A stretch of 64,000 nucleotides of DNA. It comes from Spirulina sp. CCY15215. Its GTDB lineage: Bacteria > Cyanobacteriota > Cyanobacteriia > Cyanobacteriales > Spirulinaceae. Shown here piece by piece: positions 16,564 to 25,900 of the stretch (position 1 is its first letter; each line of letters starts with the position of its first letter). The position numbers and the translations under genes are program-made. The DNA lies in NCBI RefSeq assembly GCF_016888125.1, contig NZ_JACSWA010000604.1:1-64000 (forward strand). Reading direction: 5' to 3'. The notes beneath the pieces are model-generated. The model was not told the origin of the DNA. It ran no database searches and saw only the letters and a program-made list of their open reading frames with translations.

Positions 16564-16672
16564 GCGATCGCACTTCCTCATCTCCCCCCAGTAAATGCGA
16601 TCGCACTTCCCAAAACCTTCTCATCAGAAACGCGATCGCACTTCCCAAAACTCTCTCAACAAAGGCGATCGC
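16564..16672. repeat. HIP1-core ~34-bp repeat array 3
   Basis: Four GCGATCGC cores at 16564, 16598, 16632 and 16665 (periods 34, 34, 33). Between cores the sequence is also conserved, approximately ACTTCCCAAAACCTTCTCA then (T/A)CA(G/A)AAA. The longest of the arrays, between hicA and the next TA pair. Confidence 0.85.
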
Positions 16673-16735
16673 ACTTCCTCAAAATTTCTTTATCTGGTAA
16701 AATGACAGCAGGAACTTCCATTGGAGACAAAAGCC

Positions 16736-16924
16736 GTGCAAGTTAAAGACATGACCGTAGAACAATTACAAGATTTAATTCGGCATACAGTAGAACAGTG
16801 TCTAGAAGAGTATTTTGGCGATCCTGATGAAGATTTAAACGTTCGTGATGAAGTAAAACAACAACTTTTAGAATCATTAAAACAGACAAACAATCAACAG
16901 TCTAATCATTCTTCAGTTGCTTAG
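16736..16924 (+). CDS. Antitoxin of second RelE-type pair
   Basis: A 62-residue acidic protein: QVKDMTVEQLQDLIRHTVEQCLEEYFGDPDEDLNVRDEVKQQLLESL. The GTG at 16736 has GGAG nine bases upstream; a TTG at 16721 is the alternative. A TGGTAAAAT element upstream at 16695 resembles a -10 region seen before other TA genes here. The toxin follows after 14 bases. Confidence 0.7.
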   Translation: MQVKDMTVEQLQDLIRHTVEQCLEEYFGDPDEDLNVRDEVKQQLLESLKQTNNQQSNHSSVA

Positions 16925-16938
16925 GAAAGTATGGTAAA

Positions 16939-17202
16939 ATGAGCTATTCAGTGGAATTAACCGATAACGCCGTACAAGATCGAGAAAAATTGAGTCAGGT
17001 TATAGCAGAACGCATCGATCGCAAAATCAATTGGTTGGCTGAAAATTTTAAACAAATTACACCGCAAGCATTAACGGCAAATTTGGCAGGTTTATTTAAG
17101 CTAAGAATGGGAGACTATCGAGTAATTTATTCCTTTAATGCTGAGTTGAAACTGATTACCGTTCACAAAATTGGTCATCGTCGAGAAATTTATGATATTT
17201 GA
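16939..17202 (+). CDS. RelE/ParE-family toxin
   Basis: An 87-residue toxin. The order VELTDNAVQDREKLSQ, a helix REKLSQVIAERIDRKINWLAEN, then LAGLFKLRMGDYRVIYSF and VHKIGHRREIYDI is the classic RelE/ParE arrangement; LRMGDYRVIY and HRREIY carry the residues usually involved in catalysis or binding. An AGGAAAG site precedes the ATG. Confidence 0.9.
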   Translation: MSYSVELTDNAVQDREKLSQVIAERIDRKINWLAENFKQITPQALTANLAGLFKLRMGDYRVIYSFNAELKLITVHKIGHRREIYDI

Positions 17203-17206
17203 ATAG

Positions 17207-17282
17207 GCGATCACACTCCTCAAAATTCTCTCAGCAAACGCGATCGCACTTCCTACAAAATCTCCTCAGCAAAGGCGATCGC
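17207..17282. repeat. HIP1-core ~34-bp repeat array 4
   Basis: Cores at 17207 (GCGATCAC), 17240 and 17275 (GCGATCGC), periods 33 and 35, with CTCTCAGCAAA and CTTCCTACAAAA blocks. Lies between the convergent RelE and HigBA units. Confidence 0.75.
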
Positions 17283-17291
17283 AAATTTCAA

Positions 17292-17516
17292 TTAAACTAA
17301 TTCAGGAACATATTTTGTTTCATAATTTTCAATAAGAATACCTAGAATTTCCATTAATGATGCTAAAGGATGGGATTCATTTTCACCTACTTCATCGATT
17401 AAGCGATCGAGTAATGTGACAAGACTTTCGTATTCTTCCTCTGTATGAGGGACAAAAATACGATCGCTAAGAGTTAACCAAGCATCAATTGTTGTTTGTA
17501 TTTCTAAACTTTGCAT
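17292..17516 (-). CDS. HigA-like antitoxin, short form without HTH
   Basis: A 74-residue protein encoded 4 bases after the HigB gene. It matches the N-terminal part of HigA antitoxins (IDAWLTLSDRIFVPHTEEEYESLVTLLDRLIDEVGEN... ILIENYETKYVPELV) but ends where the helix-turn-helix DNA-binding domain would begin. The full-length HigA at 29279 shows that missing part. It could be a natural short antitoxin that binds the toxin without autorepression, or a truncated gene. The ATG at 17516 is preferred. Confidence 0.75.
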   Translation of the reverse strand: MQSLEIQTTIDAWLTLSDRIFVPHTEEEYESLVTLLDRLIDEVGENESHPLASLMEILGILIENYETKYVPELV

Positions 17517-17520
17517 CGTT

Positions 17521-17808
17521 TTATTCCTTCCAATTATCTTTGTCGTATTCAGCATGGGTTAAAATTGCTCGAATATAGACCTTTTTACGATTATAGTGAA
17601 TCGCAGCAATTAATCGAGCTTTGTTTCCTCCAATATTAAAAACAGTCAATTTTCCAACGCGATCGGCAGAAGGGAAGAAAGTACGTAATTCTTCAAGAGA
17701 AGCAAAGTTATTTTGCTTCACAATTTTATACCATTGTATGAGAGAGGGTTGTGTTTCGGGGTGTATTTCAGCAAACTCATTGAGTCTTTTTCTGGTGATG
17801 ATGTGCAT
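17521..17808 (-). CDS. higB: HigB-type mRNA interferase toxin
   Basis: A 95-residue HigB-like toxin: MHIITRKRLNEFAEIHPETQPSLIQWYKIVKQNNFASLEELRTFFPSADRVG, then FNIGGNKARLIAAIHYNRKKVYIRAILTHAEYDKDNW. GGNKARLIAAI and LTHAEYD are hallmarks of the HigB family that cuts translated mRNA. Toxin-first order, as usual for higBA. ATG at 17808 chosen over a start four codons upstream because family members begin MH(I/V)I. Confidence 0.92.
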   Translation of the reverse strand: MHIITRKRLNEFAEIHPETQPSLIQWYKIVKQNNFASLEELRTFFPSADRVGKLTVFNIGGNKARLIAAIHYNRKKVYIRAILTHAEYDKDNWKE

Positions 17809-17852
17809 TCTGCTACACAATTAACAGTTGATTTATCACGAATTTTATCATC

Positions 17853-17929
17853 ACGATCGCACCTCCCCAAAAATCCTCTCAGCAAAGGCGATCGCACTTC
17901 TCCAAGATACTCTCAGCAAAGGCGATCGC
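17853..17929. repeat. HIP1-core ~34-bp repeat array 5
   Basis: Cores at 17853 (ACGATCGC), 17888 and 17922 (GCGATCGC), periods 35 and 34, with CTCTCAGCAAAG blocks between. Follows the divergent higB start. Confidence 0.8.
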
Positions 17930-17988
17930 ATCTCTCAAAGCCTGAAAATCGTTATAAAATTAATCTGAGTAAAAACGAAAAATTTCCC

Positions 17989-18261
17989 GTGACTGAAGAA
18001 CAACAAGACCCAGAATTTGAAAATTGGGCGAAGAAATGTAAATTAGGCAGTCTCAATTCTCTTACAAATTCTCAACTTTACCAACACCGAACGCTGACAG
18101 TGCAAGATTATATTAGTCGCTTTCGACGTGGTAAAATAAGAGGAGTGCTTCCTGAAGCAGCCAAACTCATGACTGTGGAAGAAGCACTAAAACAAAAGAT
18201 TGTTGATGGTGTCAACATCCGCAAACTTATGCTAGATAATCGTGATAAATTTCGCAAGTGA
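17989..18261 (+). CDS. Small unknown protein, coupled to next gene
   Basis: A 90-residue soluble protein if GTG 17989 is the start (the frame is open upstream but runs through a repeat array). It reads TEEQQDPEFENWAKKCKLGSLNSLTNSQLYQHRTLTVQDYISRFRRGK, then MTVEEALKQKIVDGVNIRKLMLDNRDKFRK. No domain is recognised. The stop codon overlaps a possible GTG start of the following gene, so the pair is probably co-translated, like a two-component TA or defence unit. Confidence 0.5.
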   Translation: MTEEQQDPEFENWAKKCKLGSLNSLTNSQLYQHRTLTVQDYISRFRRGKIRGVLPEAAKLMTVEEALKQKIVDGVNIRKLMLDNRDKFRK

Positions 18262-18269
18262 GGTTTGAG

Positions 18270-19001
18270 ATGGTAGTAATTGCTACTCAAAAAGATAGTT
18301 TGACGACAAAGCTGCGCCAAACTTTGACAGAAAATATTTCCGAAATACAAGAAACCGATCGCGCTGAACTTTCTCTGTGTAACTTGTCTTTTCAAAGTAA
18401 AGTTTATCCTGAAAGACATATTTGGATTGAGACGGATTGTAATGAAATAGCAATCGATCTCGAAAATTGGCAAGATGAAAATGAGTGGGATAATGCGATC
18501 GCTCGGGTTAGAGTTGATTCTTTAGAAGATGCTATTGAGCTTGTCAAAGATTGGATTATACAACCAGAACTCAACCATTATTATAATCTTAACAAGAGGT
18601 ATGAGAAAGTTTGGAATATTCGCCATTTTCGTAGTCAAATAGCCAAAGCTATAGAAAACAACGATCTAGAAGTGCAAAGAATATTAGGTTTAACAAATGA
18701 CCAGTTTTCCAACTTACTTGTTCAAGCGGAACAACAGAAAAAGGAGAATAGACAAATAATATTAACTCCCACAGAACAGTTAATATTAACCTTATTCTAT
18801 TCTCATTATACTCTAAGTTTTAAAACGCTAGGGCTTTTGTTTGGTGTCAGTGGCTCAACGGCTCGAAAATGGTACAAATACTGGATTGATTTCTTAGAGA
18901 AACAAATTCAATCGAGTTCGCAAGAGATAAAAAAAACAGGTGAAGAGTGGATTAGAGAGGTTTTAGAACCGATCTATCAAAAAGAATTAAAAACGGCATA
19001 A
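18270..19001 (+). CDS. Unknown protein with transposase-like HTH
   Basis: A 243-residue protein. The N-terminal 100 residues form an unrecognised acidic domain (RHIWIETDCNEIAIDLENWQ, SLEDAIELVKDWI). The C-terminal third contains LTPTEQLILTLFYSHYTLSFKTLGLLFGVSGSTARKWYKYW, which matches the helix-turn-helix found at the N-terminus of some DDE transposases; the catalytic domain is absent. So it is likely a DNA-binding regulator or effector derived from a transposase. ATG 18270 has GAGG seven bases upstream; GTG 18258 would overlap the previous stop. It lies back to back (convergently) with the IetAS operon. Confidence 0.6.
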   Translation: MVVIATQKDSLTTKLRQTLTENISEIQETDRAELSLCNLSFQSKVYPERHIWIETDCNEIAIDLENWQDENEWDNAIARVRVDSLEDAIELVKDWIIQPELNHYYNLNKRYEKVWNIRHFRSQIAKAIENNDLEVQRILGLTNDQFSNLLVQAEQQKKENRQIILTPTEQLILTLFYSHYTLSFKTLGLLFGVSGSTARKWYKYWIDFLEKQIQSSSQEIKKTGEEWIREVLEPIYQKELKTA

Positions 19002-19059
19002 GAGTAGTCTAAATTTTCCTCGCTGATTTCCCAGTATCCACAAAATCCTCTCAGCAAAG

Positions 19060-19100
19060 GCGATCGCACTTCCCAAAATCTCTCTCAGTAAACGCGATCG
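19060..19100. repeat. HIP1-core ~34-bp repeat array 6
   Basis: Cores GCGATCGC at 19060 and 19093 with CTTCCCAAAATCTCTCTCAG between, preceded by CCTCTCAGCAAAG. It lies between the HTH gene and the convergent ietS. Confidence 0.75.
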
Positions 19101-19122
19101 CAAGTTTGCTGAATGAATAAAG

Positions 19123-21699
19123 CTAAATTTCTATTTCTGTTTCTAACTCGATCTGAACGTTAGATATTTCTGTATAAATTGGGATTTTATTATTGAGTGA
19201 TTCAAAACTCACGACTAAATGATAGGGAACTGAAGCAAAAGGATCGTTATTCCATCCTTCGTGTCCAATTACAGCAATACAAAATGAGTCTCTCAAATTA
19301 TAAGATTTAACAATTGCCCAATCTTTTTGTAAAGTTCCATTACTTCTCGATACAGTTTTAAGTGTTTTATGATGTTTTTGTTTGCCTAGAGTCCATGTAA
19401 ATAAACCTTCTCCTTTTTCTACTTCACTAGAAGATTGATAACCTTTTAAAATTCTTTCTTTAAATGATTCTGGATTTTCTCCTTGTTTGCTACATTCCCA
19501 ATCTAACCAAGTAGAAAGATATCTTCTTTTATTTCGTCTTGTCCTGCGAGGTTGGGCTTTATATGAAAGTGTAATTTCTACTAGAAATTCTATCTCATCT
19601 CCAGTCGATAGTAAACTTTCTGGAAGTTTAACTTGATAGATTTTAACTTGTTTTGCTCGAATGACATTGTTTCCTGTAGTTATCAGCGTGACTCTATGAT
19701 TGGAGTTAGCGATCGCTCGATTAAGATCGGGAATACCATAACCAATTTGACGAATAATATTTTCTTTTTCTTCGTTCCTTTGATTAATTGTCCATTCTGG
19801 CCATCGTGCTGATTGCACGATTAAAGCACGATAAAGCAAACAATTTTCATCAGGAAATTCTGCCGCAAGCTGAGCAGCAATATGAGTTACTTTTGGAGCA
19901 GCAAATGATGTTCCAAAATCATCTGCTGCAACAGGAGGTGCAGCATTTTGATTTAAAGTAGAACGAACTAATTGAGGAGTCTTCGGAGAACATTTGATAG
20001 TCATTGGATTATTATGATCTCGAACTAAATCTCCTCCATACTCAACTACTTCAGGTTTAATTGTATCCCAAATTCCTAACCCAGAACAGGAAAACGCAGA
20101 AGGATGTTCTTTTGCTCCAATAGACACCCATGAACTGTCATTGTAGAAATTGTGATTTACAGATCCAACAGTCAATGCTTGGAAACTTTGGGCTGGATTG
20201 GCAATTCTACAAGAATTTTCTAGCAAATAATTTGGATATGAACGATTTGCTTCTAAATGTGCTTTGATAGATAGTCTTGATGGCAATCGATGATTATTTA
20301 AAGGAATATTTCCGGCAGCTACAATAAATAAAATATCTTTCTCCCATGTTAGTTTATCTATGGTTTCTGCCCATGTACTCATGTTTTTTGTCCAGCAAGG
20401 TACATCTCCAGTAATTGAATGATTAAAAAGTCTAGTATTAGTTTGATTATTGTAGATATTTACAATTTCTTCTAAAAGAAGAGGTGGATAGAGGCGATCG
20501 GATAATCTACAATTGTTGTCTAAAATTCGAGCATTTTGAATCCAAAAAACTGCATTATATTTTCCTTGTTTGGGGATATTTCTTGGATAAAGCATTGCTC
20601 CTGCTACTCTTGTTCCATGACCACCATTGCCAACCAAATCAGCCGTTAAATTATCTGTAACCCACGATCTTGACTGAGTAGAATCGATAGCATTAGCTAA
20701 GATAGGATGATGCTCTTGAATTCCGCTATCTATAACACAAACTTTAGGTGCATTAGCATTTGGTGACTCTAGTTCAAAAAAGATATCATCTCCATTTTCA
20801 AGTTGCGCATTAGTTTCAACTTGAATAATATCTGGTTCGGTAACTTCAAAAATATAGGGAAAATTAGAAACTAAATCTTTGAGTCCTTGTCCTGAAATTT
20901 GAATGCGACACGAAAAACTATCTGGTGCTTGAGAAAATTTTGGAGTTTTACCGTCAATAAAGCTACTCAAAAATTCACCATTGTAGTGCTGAATAAATTG
21001 AGCTAACTTTTCTTGTCTATCGGATGCTAAATCATCCCACTCTTCATAGGTTTTACTTTGTTTTGCAGTCCAGCGAATAATCGCATCTCTATATTGTTCG
21101 GAACTTTGAGATTCTCTTTTTTTCGGATAATCACTCAATTTTGCTTTAGTACCGAGACAGGAAATCCCAACATCAACTATATATATTTGCGGATCTCTAA
21201 TTTTATCCCAATTTTCTAATAGAGTTGGAGATAAAATAAATTCTAGTCTTTGATGAGGTTGACTAATATCCAAAATTTTAGCAATAACTCCTCCTCCTCT
21301 TTCCTCTTGGAAAAACTTCTCTATTTTATTTTGTAACTCGCTAAGTTCTACATCTCCAGAAGCACCAATAATATAGCCATCCTCTAATTCAGCGATAATT
21401 TCTATATCTGAACTTCTGAGATTATCTAAATCAAATGTATCAGGATCGATTTTTAAAATTAATGGTACAGCGTTTGGTAATTCAGGTTTATTTTCCCCTT
21501 CTCGTTGTTCTTGAGTAGTTTGCCAGTCATCAACAACTGATAACACTAAATCTCTAATTTTGGTGCCATGTCCTTGACGATCGCCCAAATTTCTTGCTGT
21601 TTGTGTATTCTTTTTTCCTCCACCTCTAGAACGATCAAGTGTTCCTTCAGTAGCCAAGTTTAATGCAATATGAGGAAAATGTTTCGGATTGTTGCTCAT
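19123..21699 (-). CDS. ietS: Subtilisin-like protease of IetAS system
   Basis: An 858-residue S8 (subtilase) peptidase. Catalytic triad: Asp324 in KVCVIDSGI, His361 in GGHGTRVAG, Ser598 in FGTSFAAPKV, with the oxyanion Asn464 in VAAGN. The first 310 residues hold a basic N-terminus (RSRGGGKKN) and an unrecognised substrate or regulatory region; the last 200 residues are beta-rich. No signal peptide, so it acts inside the cell. It sits 18 bases downstream of an AAA+ gene. A paired AAA+ ATPase and subtilase is the IetAS arrangement, reported as a plasmid exclusion/toxin-antitoxin pair on Ti plasmids and as an antiphage system. Confidence 0.85.
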   Translation of the reverse strand: MSNNPKHFPHIALNLATEGTLDRSRGGGKKNTQTARNLGDRQGHGTKIRDLVLSVVDDWQTTQEQREGENKPELPNAVPLILKIDPDTFDLDNLRSSDIEIIAELEDGYIIGASGDVELSELQNKIEKFFQEERGGGVIAKILDISQPHQRLEFILSPTLLENWDKIRDPQIYIVDVGISCLGTKAKLSDYPKKRESQSSEQYRDAIIRWTAKQSKTYEEWDDLASDRQEKLAQFIQHYNGEFLSSFIDGKTPKFSQAPDSFSCRIQISGQGLKDLVSNFPYIFEVTEPDIIQVETNAQLENGDDIFFELESPNANAPKVCVIDSGIQEHHPILANAIDSTQSRSWVTDNLTADLVGNGGHGTRVAGAMLYPRNIPKQGKYNAVFWIQNARILDNNCRLSDRLYPPLLLEEIVNIYNNQTNTRLFNHSITGDVPCWTKNMSTWAETIDKLTWEKDILFIVAAGNIPLNNHRLPSRLSIKAHLEANRSYPNYLLENSCRIANPAQSFQALTVGSVNHNFYNDSSWVSIGAKEHPSAFSCSGLGIWDTIKPEVVEYGGDLVRDHNNPMTIKCSPKTPQLVRSTLNQNAAPPVAADDFGTSFAAPKVTHIAAQLAAEFPDENCLLYRALIVQSARWPEWTINQRNEEKENIIRQIGYGIPDLNRAIANSNHRVTLITTGNNVIRAKQVKIYQVKLPESLLSTGDEIEFLVEITLSYKAQPRRTRRNKRRYLSTWLDWECSKQGENPESFKERILKGYQSSSEVEKGEGLFTWTLGKQKHHKTLKTVSRSNGTLQKDWAIVKSYNLRDSFCIAVIGHEGWNNDPFASVPYHLVVSFESLNNKIPIYTEISNVQIELETEIEI

Positions 21700-21717
21700 T
21701 TAATCTCCAATCAATAA

Positions 21718-22725
21718 TTAATTCAAAACGGACTTGATTTCTTGAATTGCTAATAAAAGATGCTCTTGAATGACCAATCCTTCTCGTTCCAGAATCGCAA
21801 GTTTAGCAGCATCTTCAGCAATTCTTACCGCTTGAGCAGCAGAAAAATCTTTCATTTGTTGAATAATTGTATCCCAGTCAATTGTTCCTACTTCTACAGT
21901 AGAGAGAGTTTGTTTGATTATAAATAATAACTCTTGTTCACCGGGTTTTGGTACTTCAATGAGATCGTCAAATCGTCTCCAAAGAGCAGTATCTAAAGAC
22001 TGATTGAGATTAGTTGCTGCAACCAAAAGACTTGATGATGCTTCATACTCATCTAAAATTTGTAGAAAAGTATTAACAACTCGTTTGATTTCTCCAACTT
22101 CTTGACGATCTTCTCGAGACTTAGCAATAGAATCGCATTCATCAAAAAACAGCAAACACGGTTCTGATGAAGCTCTTTCAAACACTAATCTTAAATTATG
22201 AGCAGTTTCCCCCAAGAATGAAGAAACAATTGCATCAAAACGTACTTTGAGCAAAGGTAGTCCCGTATTCCACGCTAAACGTTCTGCACCTAACGTCTTT
22301 CCACATCCCGGAGAACCATACAACAAAATTCTTTGTCTATAGCGCAATCCGTAATGGGCTAGACGATCTCTAGCAGCATACTCGCGTTCGATGCGCTGAA
22401 AACGCCTCTCAATAGAATCGGACAATACCATATGATGTCTGAGTTTATCCCTTGATATATATGTTACCAGAGGGATGTTAGATCTGGGACTGGTTGGCAG
22501 TTCGCTGAGAGTACCAAAACTCTCTGATGATTTCGGGGATGACTCAGAAGATGCAGGAGATTCTTTATTTTTATTTCTTTTTTGGATATTCTCTAATTGT
22601 TGTGCTAGAAGGGTATGACCTTTTTTTCGTTCCTCTTCAATGACCAGATACGAGAGTTTGTCGATCGCCCCGGTGTCAGAAGCAGCGATCGCTCTAAATA
22701 ATCTTTTGAGAAGCTCGGCTTTCAT
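21718..22725 (-). CDS. ietA: AAA+ ATPase of IetAS system
   Basis: A 335-residue AAA+ ATPase. Walker A GSPGCGKT at residues 137-144, Walker B LLFFDECD at 191-198, a sensor-1 region (LLVAATNLN) and arginine-finger region (ALWRRFDDLIEV). The N-terminal 100 residues are helical with a Ser-rich linker. The ATG at 22725 has GAGGGG upstream and is better than TTG 22740. It is the first gene of a two-gene operon with the subtilase, and probably controls or unfolds substrate for it, as inferred for IetA. Confidence 0.88.
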   Translation of the reverse strand: MKAELLKRLFRAIAASDTGAIDKLSYLVIEEERKKGHTLLAQQLENIQKRNKNKESPASSESSPKSSESFGTLSELPTSPRSNIPLVTYISRDKLRHHMVLSDSIERRFQRIEREYAARDRLAHYGLRYRQRILLYGSPGCGKTLGAERLAWNTGLPLLKVRFDAIVSSFLGETAHNLRLVFERASSEPCLLFFDECDSIAKSREDRQEVGEIKRVVNTFLQILDEYEASSSLLVAATNLNQSLDTALWRRFDDLIEVPKPGEQELLFIIKQTLSTVEVGTIDWDTIIQQMKDFSAAQAVRIAEDAAKLAILEREGLVIQEHLLLAIQEIKSVLN

Positions 22726-22841
22726 AATAATGCCCCTCAATCCTGTATTAGGAGTATAAAAGATGGACTAATGAGAATTTGTAACAAAGTGTTATAATAC
22801 TATTATACTGTAATATTGATTTTTAAGTCTACAAAGCTCAG

Positions 22842-22876
22842 ACAAAATGTAGAGGTGTCGATCGCACCTCTACATT
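22842..22876 (-). terminator. Terminator after chlH
   Basis: AATGTAGAGGTG and CACCTCTACATT form a perfect 12-bp stem with a 7-base loop. On the minus strand it is followed by TTTTGTC, 34 bases beyond the chlH stop. Confidence 0.7.
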
Positions 22877-22909
22877 AACCTAGTCTAGAAGATTTCTGGG
22901 ATTGATAGA

Positions 22910-25900
22910 TTACTCAATCCCCTCAATCCGATCTTCCACCTCCTGATACAACTCCCGCAAGCGGTCTAAATTCTCCTCACTGGTCTCCCAGTAGCCGCGG
23001 CCATTGACCTCCAAGAGAGTCCCAACCATCTTGCGGAAAGAATTGGGATTCAAATTCATCAACCGCTTGCACATTTCTGGGTCATCGATGAAGGTCGTAT
23101 TGACATCCTCGTAAACCCAATTATCCACCGCGTCCGCCGTCGCCGACCATCCCATCGTATTCACCAGACGCTTAGATAACTCCCGTACCCCCTCATAACC
23201 GTGACTCAGCATCCCCTCATACCATTTTGGGTTTAGCATCTTGGTACGTGCATCTAAACGCACGGTTTCCGAGAGGGTGCGTACCTGTGCGTTAGCCGTC
23301 GTGGTGTCGGCGATGTATGCAGCCGGTTTTTTGCCATCTGTGCGAAGACTGGAGACGATTTTTGTCGGGTCGGAGTCGAAATAGTGAGATACGTCGGTTA
23401 AACTGATCTCAGAAGAATCGAGGTTTTGGAAGGTGACATCGGCGGTTTTTAAGGATGACTCGAAAATGTCCCGCTTTTCGTCCATAATACCGGGATTGTC
23501 GGAGTTGAAGGCGAAGGATTTACGATTCAGGTACATATCCTGTAGTTCCTTTTCTTCCTCCCAACTACTATTTTCCACCGCAAGGTTAATATTGGAGGAA
23601 TAAGACCCAGAAGCATTGGAGAAAATCCGCGTTGCTGCATCCCGAAGACCGATCCCCATTTCCTGCGCTTGTTCTAGGGCGTGTTTGCGAACATAATTCA
23701 TCTCTAGGGGTTCCTCTGCTTCGGCGGCCATTTTCACGGCTTGATCTAAAAGCGCCATTTGGTTGATGAAAAGGTCGCGGAAGACTCCGGAACAGTTGAC
23801 CACTACATCAATGCGAGGACGACCCAATTCTTCTAAGGAAATGAGTTCTAATTTATTCATGCGTCCCAAGGAGTCGGGGACGGGTTTAACTCCTACCATC
23901 CAAAGAATTTGGGCGAGGGACTCCCCATAAGTCTTAATATTATCTGTTCCCCAGAGAACACAGGCGATGGTGTCGGGATATTGTCCCCCATTGTCCCGTT
24001 TTTGCCGTTCTAAGAGGCGATCCACGACGATTTTAGCGGATTTGACGGCGGCGAGGGTGGGGATGGATTGAGGGTCAAGGGCGTGGATGTTCTTTCCGGT
24101 GGGTAAAACGTCGGGGTTGCGGATGGGATCGCCTCCGGGTCCGGGAAGGAGGTATTCGCCTTCTAATGCCTTGAGGAGTCCTCCTAGTTCGTTATCGGCG
24201 CAAATCTGTTCTAAACAGTATTCGAGATAGGTAAACAGGGGTTTTAAATCCTCGGCGCTAACGTTAGGATAGCCGGATGCTTGCAAGGAATCGATCCAGG
24301 GGGATTTTTTGCCTAGGTTGAAGATGTTTAATTTGGAGATAAGATCGACTCGTCCTTCTTCGTTGATTTGTTCTGTAACTAAGGATGCGACGGCTTCTCG
24401 GGTTGCGAGGGTGATATCTTGTAGGAGTTCTACGTCTTTGAGGATGCCCCGATCGCTATTCCGGTAAATTTCCTCCATATCTCGTTGGATACTTTCGGCG
24501 ATGATGCGAGGGAGACTCTTCATTCCCTCTTCTGCACGATCTAAACTGGAAATATTCACTAAAGTGGCGATCGCCTCTTCTGCAGAAGGTGGTTTTCCCA
24601 CAACGTGCAACCCACAGGGTAACAAGCGGGACTCAATTTCCATCAACTTGCGATAGATTAATCCCACTAAGTTATCCCGTTCTTCAATTGCCTCTTCTTG
24701 TTGCAATCGTGCCTTTAAGTTATCCGCATCTTGCAATTCAACCACATCATTATCAAAGTTGAGAATGATACTTTGATCGACAATGGTTAAAGCAATTTGA
24801 ATGCCGCGGCCGCTTTCCTTTAAACCCTGATAAGATCCGATCAGTTCGCTGAGTTCCTTTAAGCCTTTGTACAGTCCGGCGTTTTCTGCGGGGGGAGTGA
24901 GGTAGGAAATCGTTGCAGCATAACTGCGACGCTTGGCGATCGTGGCTTCGCTGGGATTATTGGCTGCATAGTAGTAGAGGTTGGGGATAGACCCGATTAA
25001 ACTATCGGGATAGCATTCCCCGGACATTCCCATCTGTTTCCCTGGCATAAATTCTAAGGAACCGTGGGTGCCAAAGTGCAGGACGGCATCCGCTTGCCAA
25101 ATTTGCTCTAAATAGGTGTAATATGCTGCAAAACCGTGATGGGGAGAAGCCGATCGCGAAAACAGCAAGCGCATGGGATCTCCTTCATAACCAAAGGTGG
25201 GTTGTACGCCAATAAAGACATTACCAAACTCTTTACCGTAGATGAGGAGGTTTTGGCCGTCGGTGTTCAAATGTCCTGGAGGGGGACCCCAATTCTCCTG
25301 CAAACGCTCATAATAGGGGGTGAGGCGTTCGTATTCCATCACCGACATCCGATGGGCGATATTTAATTCTGGACTGGCATACTGTGCTTGTGCGTCGTGG
25401 ATGACGGCTTCCATTAATGCCATCGGTGTATCGGGAAGGTCTTGGATGTCGTAACCGTTGCGCTTTAAGGCTTCCATCACTTCATAAATGGAGCCAAAAA
25501 CATCTAAATAAGCGGCGGTGCCTACATTACCCTTATCGGGTGGGAAACTAAAGACGGTGATCGCCACCTTTTTATTCATTTTCGGCTTTTTGCGAAGATT
25601 TGCCCATTTCAGCGCCCGTTGCGCGATCGCCTCGATGCGATCCTGCAAGGCGATCGCGCGTCCCGTCGTCCCATCTCGTCCCGACACAATAATAGGTTCG
25701 ATCGCCCCATCTAATTCAGGAATCGCAATTTGTAGTGCCACTTGAATCGGGTGTAATCCCAGTTCGCTTTCTTCCCATTCTTCCGTAGTTTGAAATACCA
25801 ACGGTAATGCCACCATATAGGGACGGTTGAGGCGTTTTAATGATTCTATCGCTTTGGGGTGATCTTGGCGAGCAGGACCGCCTACAAGGGCAAATCCGGT

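Noticed and set aside
14973-19100. CRISPR array made of the 34-bp repeats
   Set aside because: The sequence between HIP1 cores is itself conserved, arrays have only 2-4 units, and no cas genes are present.
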